A DNA stretch of 64,000 nt, taken from positions 1-64,000 of the forward strand of contig JBAWUJ010000067.1 of the NCBI GenBank assembly GCA_037176705.1, given 5' to 3'. The translations under genes were made by a program, and so were the position numbers. Shown one piece after another: positions 38,868-51,676 of this stretch. The notes under the pieces were generated by a model that saw nothing but the letters and a program-made list of their open reading frames with translations, was not told the DNA's origin and ran no database searches. This DNA comes from Molossus alvarezi (Eukaryota; Chordata; Mammalia; Chiroptera; Molossidae). The first letter of the stretch is position 1. Each line of letters starts with the position of its first letter.

Positions 38868-41800
38868 AACCATGAATGGGTTCACAAGGAGATCAAGAAA
38901 AAATGAGAAACTTCATGGAAACCAAAGAAAGTGAACACACAACAACACAAAATCAATGGGATTCAGTGACAGTAGTCCTGATAGGGAAGTTTATATCCCA
39001 CATGTCTACCTCAGAAAACAACAGTTTCTATTTCACTATCTCACGTCAGAACTTCAAACACCAGAAAAAAATGAAACAAACTAACAAACACACACCTCAA
39101 CCTAAGCAGTAGGAAATGAATAGCAAAGAACAGGGCAGAAATGGACACCATAGAGACTAAAAATAATTCAAAACATGAAGAAATGGAAACATTTCTGGGA
39201 TTACATACTCTCCCAGCACTGAATGGGGAAGAGATAGAAAACTTGAACACACCAAACACATCTACGAAAATTGAAGATAGAATCAGAAATCTCCCAGCAA
39301 ACAAAACCAAGGGCTCAGATGGCTGCACGGGGGAGTTTTACTGAACACTCAAGGAATTAACACCCATACTTCTCAACCTATTTCAATAAATCCACCAAGA
39401 CGGAACACTTCCAAACACACTTTCTGAGGCCAGCATAAATCCTAATTCTCAAAACACATGAACACACTATAACCGAAGGAAAACTACAGGCCAATATCCC
39501 TGATTAACACAGATGCCAAAATGCTTAGCAAAACATTAGCAAATCAAATCCAGCAATACCTCGTACACATTACTCACCTTGACTTACTGGGTTGCATTCC
39601 AGGCACTCAAGGATGGCACAATATGTGCAAATCAACAAATGTGATACATCGCATAAACAAAACAAAAGATAAAAACCATATGATCATGTGAATATATGCG
39701 AAAAAAGCATTCGACAAAATCCTGCACCCATTTCGGATCAACACGCTCAGCGATGTGGGAATAGAGGGGCCACATCGCAATACAATACAGGCGACATATG
39801 AAAAACACAGCCAACAATATACACAATGGGCGAAAACAAAAAGCAGTCCCCGTAAGAATGAGAACAAGACAGGGATGCCCTCTTTTGCCACTCTTACTTA
39901 ACATTGAACTGGACGTCTCAGACACGGCAATTACACATGAAGAAAAAATAAAAGGGATCCCAACCGGAAAGGAGCAAGTGAAACTGTCATTATATGCAGA
40001 GGACAAAATATGGTACATAAAGAACCCAAAAGACTCCATCAGAAATCTACATTAATTTAATACTGGAACTTGGCAATGTGGCAGGACACAAAATTAATGT
40101 CAAGAAATCGATGGCATTTTTATACACCAAAGATTAAATCACAGAAAGAGAAACTAAAAAATCAACACCATTTACCATCACAGCACAGAAAATTAAAATA
40201 CCTAGGAATAAACTTAACCGAAGAAGTAAAGGACTTCTTCCCAGATAACTACAGGACAGTGAAATCAGAAGTGGAGGAAGATATAAAAAAGTGAGAGCAT
40301 ATACCCTTCTCATGTATTGGAAGAATTAACACCATTAAAATGTCCATGCTAAGCAAAGAAATCTACACATTCAATGCAATCCCCACCAAAATACCAACGA
40401 CTTATGTCACAGACCTAGAACAAACACTCCAAAAGTGTATATAAAACTAACAAAGACCCCTAGTAGCCACAGAAATCTGGAAAAAGACAACAGGGCATGA
40501 GGGACCACATGACCAGATTTCAGGTTATACCACAAAGCCACTGTAATATAAAAAGGCCTGGTACTGGCACAGGAACAGGCAGAGAGGTCAATGGAACAAA
40601 AAGAAGACAGAACCCAGAAATTGACCCAAGACAATATATTCAATTATTTTTGGACAATGTTGGCAACAACATATAGTGGAGTCAAGACTCTCTTCAATAA
40701 ATGGTGTTGGAAAAACTGGACAGCTACTTCCAAATAAAAACCACAAACAAATAAAGCCAGACCACGACTTTACACCATACATGAGAATAAACTCGAAATG
40801 GATTAAATACTTAAATGCAACTCGTGAATCTATTCAAATTCTAGAAGAAAGTGCAGGACCCAAATATCACACATAGCCAGCAGATTTTCATTGATATAAC
40901 AGCTGAATCAACAGACACATACACACCAAAATGAATAAATAAAGAAATAAAGAAACAAACAAATAAATAAATAAAAAGTAAGTAAGTAAGTAAATAAACA
41001 CGTGAGACTACTTGAAACTGAAAAGTTTCTGCACAGCTAAGGAAAGAACCATCTAAACGCAACAGGATCGTGTTATCTGGAAGACCAAATTTGCCGATCA
41101 TGAATCAGAGAAGGGTTAATTTCCTAAATATGGAGTGCTTATAAAACTCAACCATAGGAAAACAAAGAACCCAATTAAAAAACGGGCAGAGGAACTCAAC
41201 ACACACCTCTCGAAACAGGACATACAAATGGTAAGAGACATATGAAGAAATGCACAAAATCACTAATCATCAGAGAGATGCAAATTAAAACAATAAGGAG
41301 ATATTACCACACACCTGTCAGAATGGCCGCCATCACCAAATCTTCAAACTGCAAGTCTTGGCGAGGGGTGGGCACAGAGGACTCCAGTACACTGCTGGCG
41401 GGAATGCAGACTGGTGCAGGCACTATGGAAAACAATATGGTGTTACCTCAAAAACTTAAACACTGAACTTTCATTTGACCCAGAGATCCCACTTCTAGGA
41501 AATACACACTAAGAAGTCTGAAACACCCATCAGAAAGAATATATGTATCCCTAGGTTTGTAGGAGCGCTATTTACAATAGCTAAGATCTGGACACAGCCC
41601 AAGTGTCCATCAGTAGACGAATGGTTAAAAACGAGGTGGTACATATACACAATGGAGTACTATGCACATGTAAGAAAGAACGATCTCTTAACCTTGGAGA
41701 CTACACCGAGGGGCCTGGACAGTATTATCCTAAGCAAAACATGCCAAACACAGGGAGACAAGTATCATATTATCTCACTTATCTGTGGAATATAATGAAC

Positions 41801-42068
41801 ATAACAGTCTGAGGAATGGGGTAGTCCCAGAAACGTGGAAGTGGGGCACAGACAGACCATCTCCAGAATAGGGGGTGGTATGGGAGAGATAAACCACAGA
41901 ACTGATAGGCATGTATTCAGGAACAATGCACATGGACAACAAAGCTGGGGATAGGGCAGGAAGGGAGGAGGAGGGGCAAGACAGTAGGGGGGGAGAGAAA
42001 GAACTGTAACAAAAATGAATGAATGAATTAATAAAAAATATAATACAGTCTAGAATATAAATTAAAGA
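38868..42068 (+). repeat. Unit 13 (3201 bp), young class
   Basis: Shares the AAGTTT variant (41026) with unit 12, plus the extra A and GCCGATCATG. Adjacent units sharing a private base suggests a recent local duplication. Confidence 0.94.
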
Positions 42069-45000
42069 AACCATGAATGGGTTCACAAGGAGATCAAGAA
42101 AAAATGAGAAACTTCATGGAAACCAAAGAAAGTGAACACACAACAACACAAAATCAATGGGATTCAGTGACAGTAGTCCTGATAGGGAAGTTTATATCCC
42201 ACATGTCTACCTCAGAAAACAACAGTTTCTATTTCACTATCTCACGTCAGAACTTCAAACACCAGAAAAAAATGAAACAAACTAACAAACACACACCTCA
42301 ACCTAAGCAGTAGGAAATGAATAGCAAAGAACAGGGCAGAAATGGACACCATAGAGACTAAAAATAATTCAAAACATGAAGAAATGGAAACATTTCTGGG
42401 ATTACATACTCTCCCAGCACTGAATGGGGAAGAGATAGAAAACTTGAACACACCAAACACATCTACGAAAATTGAAGATAGAATCAGAAATCTCCCAGCA
42501 AACAAAACCAAGGGCTCAGATGGCTGCACGGGGGAGTTTTACTGAACACTCAAGGAATTAACACCCATACTTCTCAACCTATTTCAATAAATCCACCAAG
42601 ACGGAACACTTCCAAACACACTTTCTGAGGCCAGCATAAATCCTAATTCTCAAAACACATGAACACACTATAACCGAAGGAAAACTACAGGCCAATATCC
42701 CTGATTAACACAGATGCCAAAATGCTTAGCAAAACATTAGCAAATCAAATCCAGCAATACCTCGTACACATTACTCACCTTGACTTACTGGGTTGCATTC
42801 CAGGCACTCAAGGATGGCACAATATGTGCAAATCAACAAATGTGATACATCGCATAAACAAAACAAAAGATAAAAACCATATGATCATGTGAATATATGC
42901 GAAAAAAGCATTCGACAAAATCCTGCACCCATTTCGGATCAACACGCTCAGCGATGTGGGAATAGAGGGGCCACATCGCAATACAATACAGGCGACATAT
43001 GAAAAACACAGCCAACAATATACACAATGGGCGAAAACAAAAAGCAGTCCCCGTAAGAATGAGAACAAGACAGGGATGCCCTCTTTTGCCACTCTTACTT
43101 AACATTGAACTGGACGTCTCAGACACGGCAATTACACATGAAGAAAAAATAAAAGGGATCCCAACCGGAAAGGAGCAAGTGAAACTGTCATTATATGCAG
43201 AGGACAAAATATGGTACATAAAGAACCCAAAAGACTCCATCAGAAATCTACATTAATTTAATACTGGAACTTGGCAATGTGGCAGGACACAAAATTAATG
43301 TCAAGAAATCGATGGCATTTTTATACACCAAAGATTAAATCACAGAAAGAGAAACTAAAAAATCAACACCATTTACCATCACAGCACAGAAAATTAAAAT
43401 ACCTAGGAATAAACTTAACCGAAGAAGTAAAGGACTTCTTCCCAGATAACTACAGGACAGTGAAATCAGAAGTGGAGGAAGATATAAAAAAGTGAGAGCA
43501 TATACCCTTCTCATGTATTGGAAGAATTAACACCATTAAAATGTCCATGCTAAGCAAAGAAATCTACACATTCAATGCAATCCCCACCAAAATACCAACG
43601 ACTTATGTCACAGACCTAGAACAAACACTCCAAAAGTGTATATAAAACTAACAAAGACCCCTAGTAGCCACAGAAATCTGGAAAAAGACAACAGGGCATG
43701 AGGGACCACATGACCAGATTTCAGGTTATACCACAAAGCCACTGTAATATAAAAAGGCCTGGTACTGGCACAGGAACAGGCAGAGAGGTCAATGGAACAA
43801 AAAGAAGACAGAACCCAGAAATTGACCCAAGACAATATATTCAATTATTTTTGGACAATGTTGGCAACAACATATAGTGGAGTCAAGACTCTCTTCAATA
43901 AATGGTGTTGGAAAAACTGGACAGCTACTTCCAAATAAAAACCACAAACAAATAAAGCCAGACCACGACTTTACACCATACATGAGAATAAACTCGAAAT
44001 GGATTAAATACTTAAATGCAACTCGTGAATCTATTCAAATTCTAGAAGAAAGTGCAGGACCCAAATATCACACATAGCCAGCAGATTTTCATTGATATAA
44101 CAGCTGAATCAACAGACACATACACACCAAAATGAATAAATAAAGAAATAAAGAAACAAACAAATAAATAAATAAAAAGTAAGTAAGTAAGTAAATAAAC
44201 ACGTGAGACTACTTGAAACTGAAAAGCTTCTGCACAGCTAAGGAAAGAACCATCTAAACGCAACAGGATCGTGTTATCTGGAAGACCAAATTTGCCGATC
44301 ATGAATCAGAGAAGGGTTAATTTCCTAAATATGGAGTGCTTATAAAACTCAACCATAGGAAAACAAAGAACCCAATTAAAAAACGGGCAGAGGAACTCAA
44401 CACACACCTCTCGAAACAGGACATACAAATGGTAAGAGACATATGAAGAAATGCACAAAATCACTAATCATCAGAGAGATGCAAATTAAAACAATAAGGA
44501 GATATTACCACACACCTGTCAGAATGGCCGCCATCACCAAATCTTCAAACTGCAAGTCTTGGCGAGGGGTGGGCACAGAGGACTCCAGTACACTGCTGGC
44601 GGGAATGCAGACTGGTGCAGGCACTATGGAAAACAATATGGTGTTACCTCAAAAACTTAAACACTGAACTTTCATTTGACCCAGAGATCCCACTTCTAGG
44701 AAATACACACTAAGAAGTCTGAAACACCCATCAGAAAGAATATATGTATCCCTAGGTTTGTAGGAGCGCTATTTACAATAGCTAAGATCTGGACACAGCC
44801 CAAGTGTCCATCAGTAGACGAATGGTTAAAAACGAGGTGGTACATATACACAATGGAGTACTATGCACATGTAAGAAAGAACGATCTCTTAACCTTGGAG
44901 ACTACACCGAGGGGCCTGGACAGTATTATCCTAAGCAAAACATGCCAAACACAGGGAGACAAGTATCATATTATCTCACTTATCTGTGGAATATAATGAA

Positions 45001-45269
45001 CATAACAGTCTGAGGAATGGGGTAGTCCCAGAAACGTGGAAGTGGGGCACAGACAGACCATCTCCAGAATAGGGGGTGGTATGGGAGAGATAAACCACAG
45101 AACTGATAGGCATGTATTCAGGAACAATGCACATGGACAACAAAGCTGGGGATAGGGCAGGAAGGGAGGAGGAGGGGCAAGACAGTAGGGGGGGAGAGAA
45201 AGAACTGTAACAAAAATGAATGAATGAATTAATAAAAAATATAATACAGTCTAGAATATAAATTAAAGA
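42069..45269 (+). repeat. Unit 14 (3201 bp), young class
   Basis: Extra A, GCCGATCATG, AAGCTT restored, GAGCGCT. Matches unit 11 in every marker compared. Confidence 0.94.
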
Positions 45270-48200
45270 AACCATGAATGGGTTCACAAGGAGATCAAGA
45301 AAAAATGAGAAACTTCATGGAAACCAAAGAAAGTGAACACACAACAACACAAAATCAATGGGATTCAGTGACAGTAGTCCTGATAGGGAAGTTTATATCC
45401 CACATGTCTACCTCAGAAAACAACAGTTTCTATTTCACTATCTCACGTCAGAACTTCAAACACCAGAAAAAAATGAAACAAACTAACAAACACACACCTC
45501 AACCTAAGCAGTAGGAAATGAATAGCAAAGAACAGGGCAGAAATGGACACCATAGAGACTAAAAATAATTCAAAACATGAAGAAATGGAAACATTTCTGG
45601 GATTACATACTCTCCCAGCACTGAATGGGGAAGAGATAGAAAACTTGAACACACCAAACACATCTACGAAAATTGAAGATAGAATCAGAAATCTCCCAGC
45701 AAACAAAACCAAGGGCTCAGATGGCTGCACGGGGGAGTTTTACTGAACACTCAAGGAATTAACACCCATACTTCTCAACCTATTTCAATAAATCCACCAA
45801 GACGGAACACTTCCAAACACACTTTCTGAGGCCAGCATAAATCCTAATTCTCAAAACACATGAACACACTATAACCGAAGGAAAACTACAGGCCAATATC
45901 CCTGATTAACACAGATGCCAAAATGCTTAGCAAAACATTAGCAAATCAAATCCAGCAATACCTCGTACACATTACTCACCTTGACTTACTGGGTTGCATT
46001 CCAGGCACTCAAGGATGGCACAATATGTGCAAATCAACAAATGTGATACATCGCATAAACAAAACAAAAGATAAAAACCATATGATCATGTGAATATATG
46101 CGAAAAAAGCATTCGACAAAATCCTGCACCCATTTCGGATCAACACGCTCAGCGATGTGGGAATAGAGGGGCCACATCGCAATACAATACAGGCGACATA
46201 TGAAAAACACAGCCAACAATATACACAATGGGCGAAAACAAAAAGCAGTCCCCGTAAGAATGAGAACAAGACAGGGATGCCCTCTTTTGCCACTCTTACT
46301 TAACATTGAACTGGACGTCTCAGACACGGCAATTACACATGAAGAAAAAATAAAAGGGATCCCAACCGGAAAGGAGCAAGTGAAACTGTCATTATATGCA
46401 GAGGACAAAATATGGTACATAAAGAACCCAAAAGACTCCATCAGAAATCTACATTAATTTAATACTGGAACGTGGCAATGTGGCAGGACACAAAATTAAT
46501 GTCAAGAAATCGATGGCATTTTTATACACCAAAGATTAAATCACAGAAAGAGAAACTAAAAAATCAACACCATTTACCATCACAGCACAGAAAATTAAAA
46601 TACCTAGGAATAAACTTAACCGAAGAAGTAAAGGACTTCTTCCCAGATAACTACAGGACAGTGAAATCAGAAGTGGAGGAAGATATAAAAAAGTGAGAGC
46701 ATATACCCTTCTCATGTATTGGAAGAATTAACACCATTAAAATGTCCATGCTAAGCAAAGAAATCTACACATTCAATGCAATCCCCACCAAAATACCAAC
46801 GACTTATGTCACAGACCTAGAACAAACACTCCAAAAGTGTATATAAAACTAACAAAGACCCCTAGTAGCCACAGAAATCTGGAAAAAGACAACAGGGCAT
46901 GAGGGACCACATGACCAGATTTCAGGTTATACCACAAAGCCACTGTAATATAAAAAGGCCTGGTACTGGCACAGGAACAGGCAGAGAGGTCAATGGAACA
47001 AAAAGAAGACAGAACCCAGAAATTGACCCAAGACAATATATTCAATTATTTTTGGACAATGTTGGCAACAACATATAGTGGAGTCAAGACTCTCTTCAAT
47101 AAATGGTGTTGGAAAAACTGGACAGCTACTTCCAAATAAAAACCACAAACAAATAAAGCCAGACCACGACTTTACACCATACATGAGAATAAACTCGAAA
47201 TGGATTAAATACTTAAATGCAACTCGTGAATCTATTCAAATTCTAGAAGAAAGTGCAGGACCCAAATATCACACATAGCCAGCAGATTTTCATTGATATA
47301 ACAGCTGAATCAACAGACACATACACACCAAAATGAATAAATAAAGAAATAAAAAAAAACAAACAAATAAATAAATAAATAAATAAGTAAGTAAGTAAGT
47401 AAGTAAATAAACACGTGACACTACTTGAAACTGAAAAGCTTCTGCACAGCTAAGGAAAGAACCATCAAAACGCAACAGGATCGTGTTATCTGGAAGACCA
47501 AATTTGTCGATGATGAATCAGAGAAGGGTTAATTTCCTAAATATGGAGTGCTTATAAAACTCAACCATAGGAAAACAAAGAACCCAATTAAAAAACGGGC
47601 AGAGGAACTCAACACACACCTCTCGAAACAGGACATACAAATGGTAAGAGACATATGAAGAAATGCACAAAATCACTAATCATCAGAGAGATGCAAATTA
47701 AAACAATAAGGAGATATTACCACACACCTGTCAGAATGGCCGCCATCACCAAATCTTCAAACTGCAAGTCTTGGCGAGGGGTGGACACAGAGGACTCCAG
47801 TACACTGCTGGCGGGAATGCAGACTGGTGCAGCCACTATGGAAAACAATATGGTGTTACCTCAAAAACTTAAACACTGAACTTTCATTTGACCCAGAGAT
47901 CCCACTTCTAGGAAATACACACTAAGAAGTCTGAAACACCCATCAGAAAGAATATATGTATCCCTAGGTTTGTAGGAGCGCTATTTACAATAGCTAAGAT
48001 CTGGACACAGCCCAAGTGTCCATCAGTAGACGAATGGTTAAAAACGAGGTGGTACATATACACAATGGAGTACTATGCACATGTAAGAAAGAACGATCTC
48101 TTAACCTTGGAGACTACACCGAGGGGCCTGGACAGTATTATCCTAAGCAAAACATGCCAAACACAGGGAGACAAGTATCATATTATCTCACTTATCTGTG

Positions 48201-48479
48201 GAATATAATGAACATAACAGTCTGAGGAATGGGGTAGTCCCAGAAACGTGGAAGTGGGGCACAGACAGAACATCTCCAGAATAGGGGGTGGTATGGGAGA
48301 GATAAACCACAGAACTGATAGGCATGTATTCAGGAACAATGAACATGGACAACAAAGCTGGGGATAGGGCAGGAAGGGAGGGGGGGCAGAACAGTGGGGG
48401 GGGAGAGAAAAGAACTGTAACAAAAATGAATGAATGAATTAATAAAAAATATAATACAGTCTAGAATATAAATTAAAGA
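45270..48479 (+). repeat. Unit 15 (3210 bp), young start and intermediate-class end
   Basis: The first part is young with the extra A. CTGGAACGTGG near 46470 is otherwise seen only in units 1 and 4. From about 47,330 it is intermediate: the longest microsatellite in the window, GTGACAC, CATCAAAACG, GCAGCC, and a 3' UTR with unit-1-like G runs. It also has a private GGGTGGACAC near 47783. Confidence 0.93.
47333..47409 (+). repeat. Expanded microsatellite in unit 15
   Basis: The longest copy of the internal tract. It has a run of nine A, five AAAT repeats and five AAGT repeats before the CACGTGAC site. It marks the start of the intermediate-class island inside the young part of the array. Confidence 0.85.
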
Positions 48480-51400
48480 AACATGAATGGGTTCACAAGG
48501 AGATCAAGAAAAAATGAGAAACTTCATGGAAACCAAAGAAAGTGAACACACAACAACACAAAATCAATGGGATTCAGTGACAGTAGTCCTGATAGGGAAG
48601 TTTATATCCCACATGTCTACCTCAGAAAACAACAGTTTCTATTTCACTATCTCACGTCAAACTTAAAACACCAGAAAAAAATGAAACAAACTAACAAACA
48701 CACACCTCAACCTAAGCAGTAGGAAATGAATAGCAAAGAACAGGGCAGAAATGGACACCATAGAGACTAAAAATAATTCAAAAGATGAAGAAATGGAAAC
48801 ATTTCTGGGATTACATACTCTCCCAGCACTGAATGGGGAAGAGATAGAAAACTTGAACACACCAAACACATCTACGAAAATTGAAGATAGAATCAGAAAT
48901 CTCCAAGCAAACAAAACCAAGGGCTCGGATGGCTGCACGGGGGAGTTTTACTGAACACTCAAGGAATTAACACCCATACTTCTCAACCTATTTCAATAAA
49001 TCCACCAAGACGGAACACTTCCAAAGACACTTTCTGAGGCCAGCATAATCCTAATTCTCAAAACACATGAACACACTATAAACGAAGGAAAACTACAGGC
49101 CAATATCCCTGATTAACACAGATGCCAAAATTCTTAGCAAAACATTAGCAAATCAAATCCAGCAATACCTCGTACACATTACTCACCTTGACTTACTGGG
49201 TTGCATTCCAGGCACTCAAGATGGCACAATATGTGCAAATCAACAAATGTGATACATCGCATAAACAAAACAAAAGATAAAAACCATATGATCATGTGAA
49301 TATATGCGAAAAAAGCATTCGACAAAATCCTGCACCCATTTCGGATCAACACGCTCAGCGATGTGGGAATAGAGGGGCCACATCGCGATACAATACAGGC
49401 GACATATGAAAAACACAGTCAACAATATACACAATGGGCGAAAACAAAAAGCAGTCCCCGTAAGAATGAGAACAAGACAGGGATGCCCACTTTTGCCACT
49501 CGTACTTAACATAGAACTGGACGTCTCAGACACGGCAATTACACATGAAGAAAAAATAAAAGGGATCCCAACCGGAAAGGAGCAAGTGAAACTGTCATTA
49601 TATGCAGAGGACAAAATATGGTACATAAAGAACCCTAAAGACTCCATCAGAAATCTACATTAATTTAATACTGGAATATGGCAATGTGGCAGGACACAAA
49701 ATTAATGTCAAGGAATCGATGGCATTTTTATACACCAAAGATTAAATCACAGAAAGAGAAACTAAAAAATCAACACCATTTACCATCACAGCACAGAAAA
49801 TTAAAATACCTAGGAATAAACTTAACCGAAGAAGTAAAGGACTTCTTCCCAGATAACTACAGGACAGTGAAATCAGAAGTGGAGGAAGATATAAAAAAGT
49901 GAGAGCATATACCCTTCTCATGTATTGGAAGAATTAACACCATTAAAATGTCCATGCTAAGCAAAGAAATCTACACATTCAATGCAATCCCCACCAAAAT
50001 ACCAACGACTTATGTCACAGACCTAGAACAAACACTCCAAAAGTGTATATAAAACTAACAAAGACCCCTAGTAGCCACAGAAATCTGGAAAAAGACAACA
50101 GGGCATGAGGGACCACATGACCAGATTTCAGGTTATACCACAAAGCCACTGTAATATAAATAAGCCTGGTACTGGCACAGGAACAGGCAGAGAGGTCAAT
50201 GGAACAAAAAGAAGACAGAACCCAGAAATTGACCCAAGACAATATATTCAATTATTATTGGACAATGTTGGCAACAACGTATAGTGGAGTCAAGACTCTC
50301 TTCAATAAATGGTGTTGGAAACACTGGACAGCTACTTCCAAATAAAAACCACAAACAAATAAAGCCAGACCACTACTTTACACCATACATGAGAATAAAC
50401 TCGAAATGGATTAAATACTTAAATGCAACTCGTGAATCTATTCAAATTCTAGAAGAAAGTGCAAGACCCAAATATCACACATAGCCAGCAGATTTTCATT
50501 GATATAACAGCTGAATCAACAGACACATACACACCAAAATGAATAAATAAAGAAATAAAGAAACAAACAAATAAATAAATAAAAAGTAAGTAAGTAAGTA
50601 AATAAACACGTGAGACTACTTGAAACTGAAAAGCTTCTGCACAGCTAAGGAAAGAACCATCTAAACGCAACAGGATCGTGTTATCTGGAAGACCAAATTT
50701 GCCGATCATGAATCAGAGAAGGGTTAATTTCCTAAATATGGAGTGCTTATAAAACTCAACCATAGGAAAACAAAGAACCCAATTAAAAAACGGGCAGAGG
50801 AACTCAACACACACCTCTCGAAACAGGACATACAAATGGTAAGAGACATATGAAGAAATGCACAAAATCACTAATCATCAGAGAGATGCAAATTAAAACA
50901 ATAAGGAGATATTACCACACACCTGTCAGAATGGCCGCCATCACCAAATCTTCAAACTGCAAGTCTTGGCGAGGGGTGGGCACAGAGGACTCCAGTACAC
51001 TGCTGGCGGGAATGCAGACTGGTGCAGGCACTATGGAAAACAATATGGTGTTACCTCAAAAACTTAAACACTGAACTTTCATTTGACCCAGAGATCCCAC
51101 TTCTAGGAAATACACACTAAGAAGTCTGAAACACCCATCAGAAAGAATATATGTATCCCTAGGTTTGTAGGAGCACTATTTACAATAGCTAAGATCTGGA
51201 CACAGCCCAAGTGTCCATCAGTAGACGAATGGTTAAAAATGAGGTGGTACATATACACAATGGAGTACTATGCACATGTAAGAAAGAACGATCTCTTAAC
51301 CTTGGAGACTACACCGAGGGGCCTGGACAGTATTATCCTAAGCAAAACATGCCAAACACAGGGAGACAAGTATCATATTATCTCACTTATCTGTGGAATA

Positions 51401-51676
51401 TAATGAACATAACAGTCTGAGGAATGGGGTAGTCCCAGAAACGTGGAAGTGGGGCACAGACAGACCATCTCCAGAATAGGGGGTGGTATGGGAGAGATAA
51501 ACCACAGAACTGATAGGCATGTATTCAGGAACAATGCACATGGACAACAAAGCTGGGGATAGGGCAGGAAGGGAGGAGGAGGGGCAAGACAGTAGGGGGG
51601 GAGAGAAAGAACTGTAACAAAAATGAATGAATGAATTAATAAAAAATATAATACAGTCTAGAATATAAATTAAAGA
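48480..51676 (+). repeat. Unit 16 (3197 bp), intermediate class, returning to young near 50.5 kb
   Basis: The start lacks one C (AACATG) and keeps AACTTAAAACACC and AAAAGATGAAG as in unit 2. A G is missing near 49220 (CAAGATGG). Nine variants between 49,634 and 50,463 are shared only with unit 20; two of them (GGAATATGG, AATAAGCC) are ancestral states. Young-class GTGAGAC follows at about 50,611. Confidence 0.93.
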
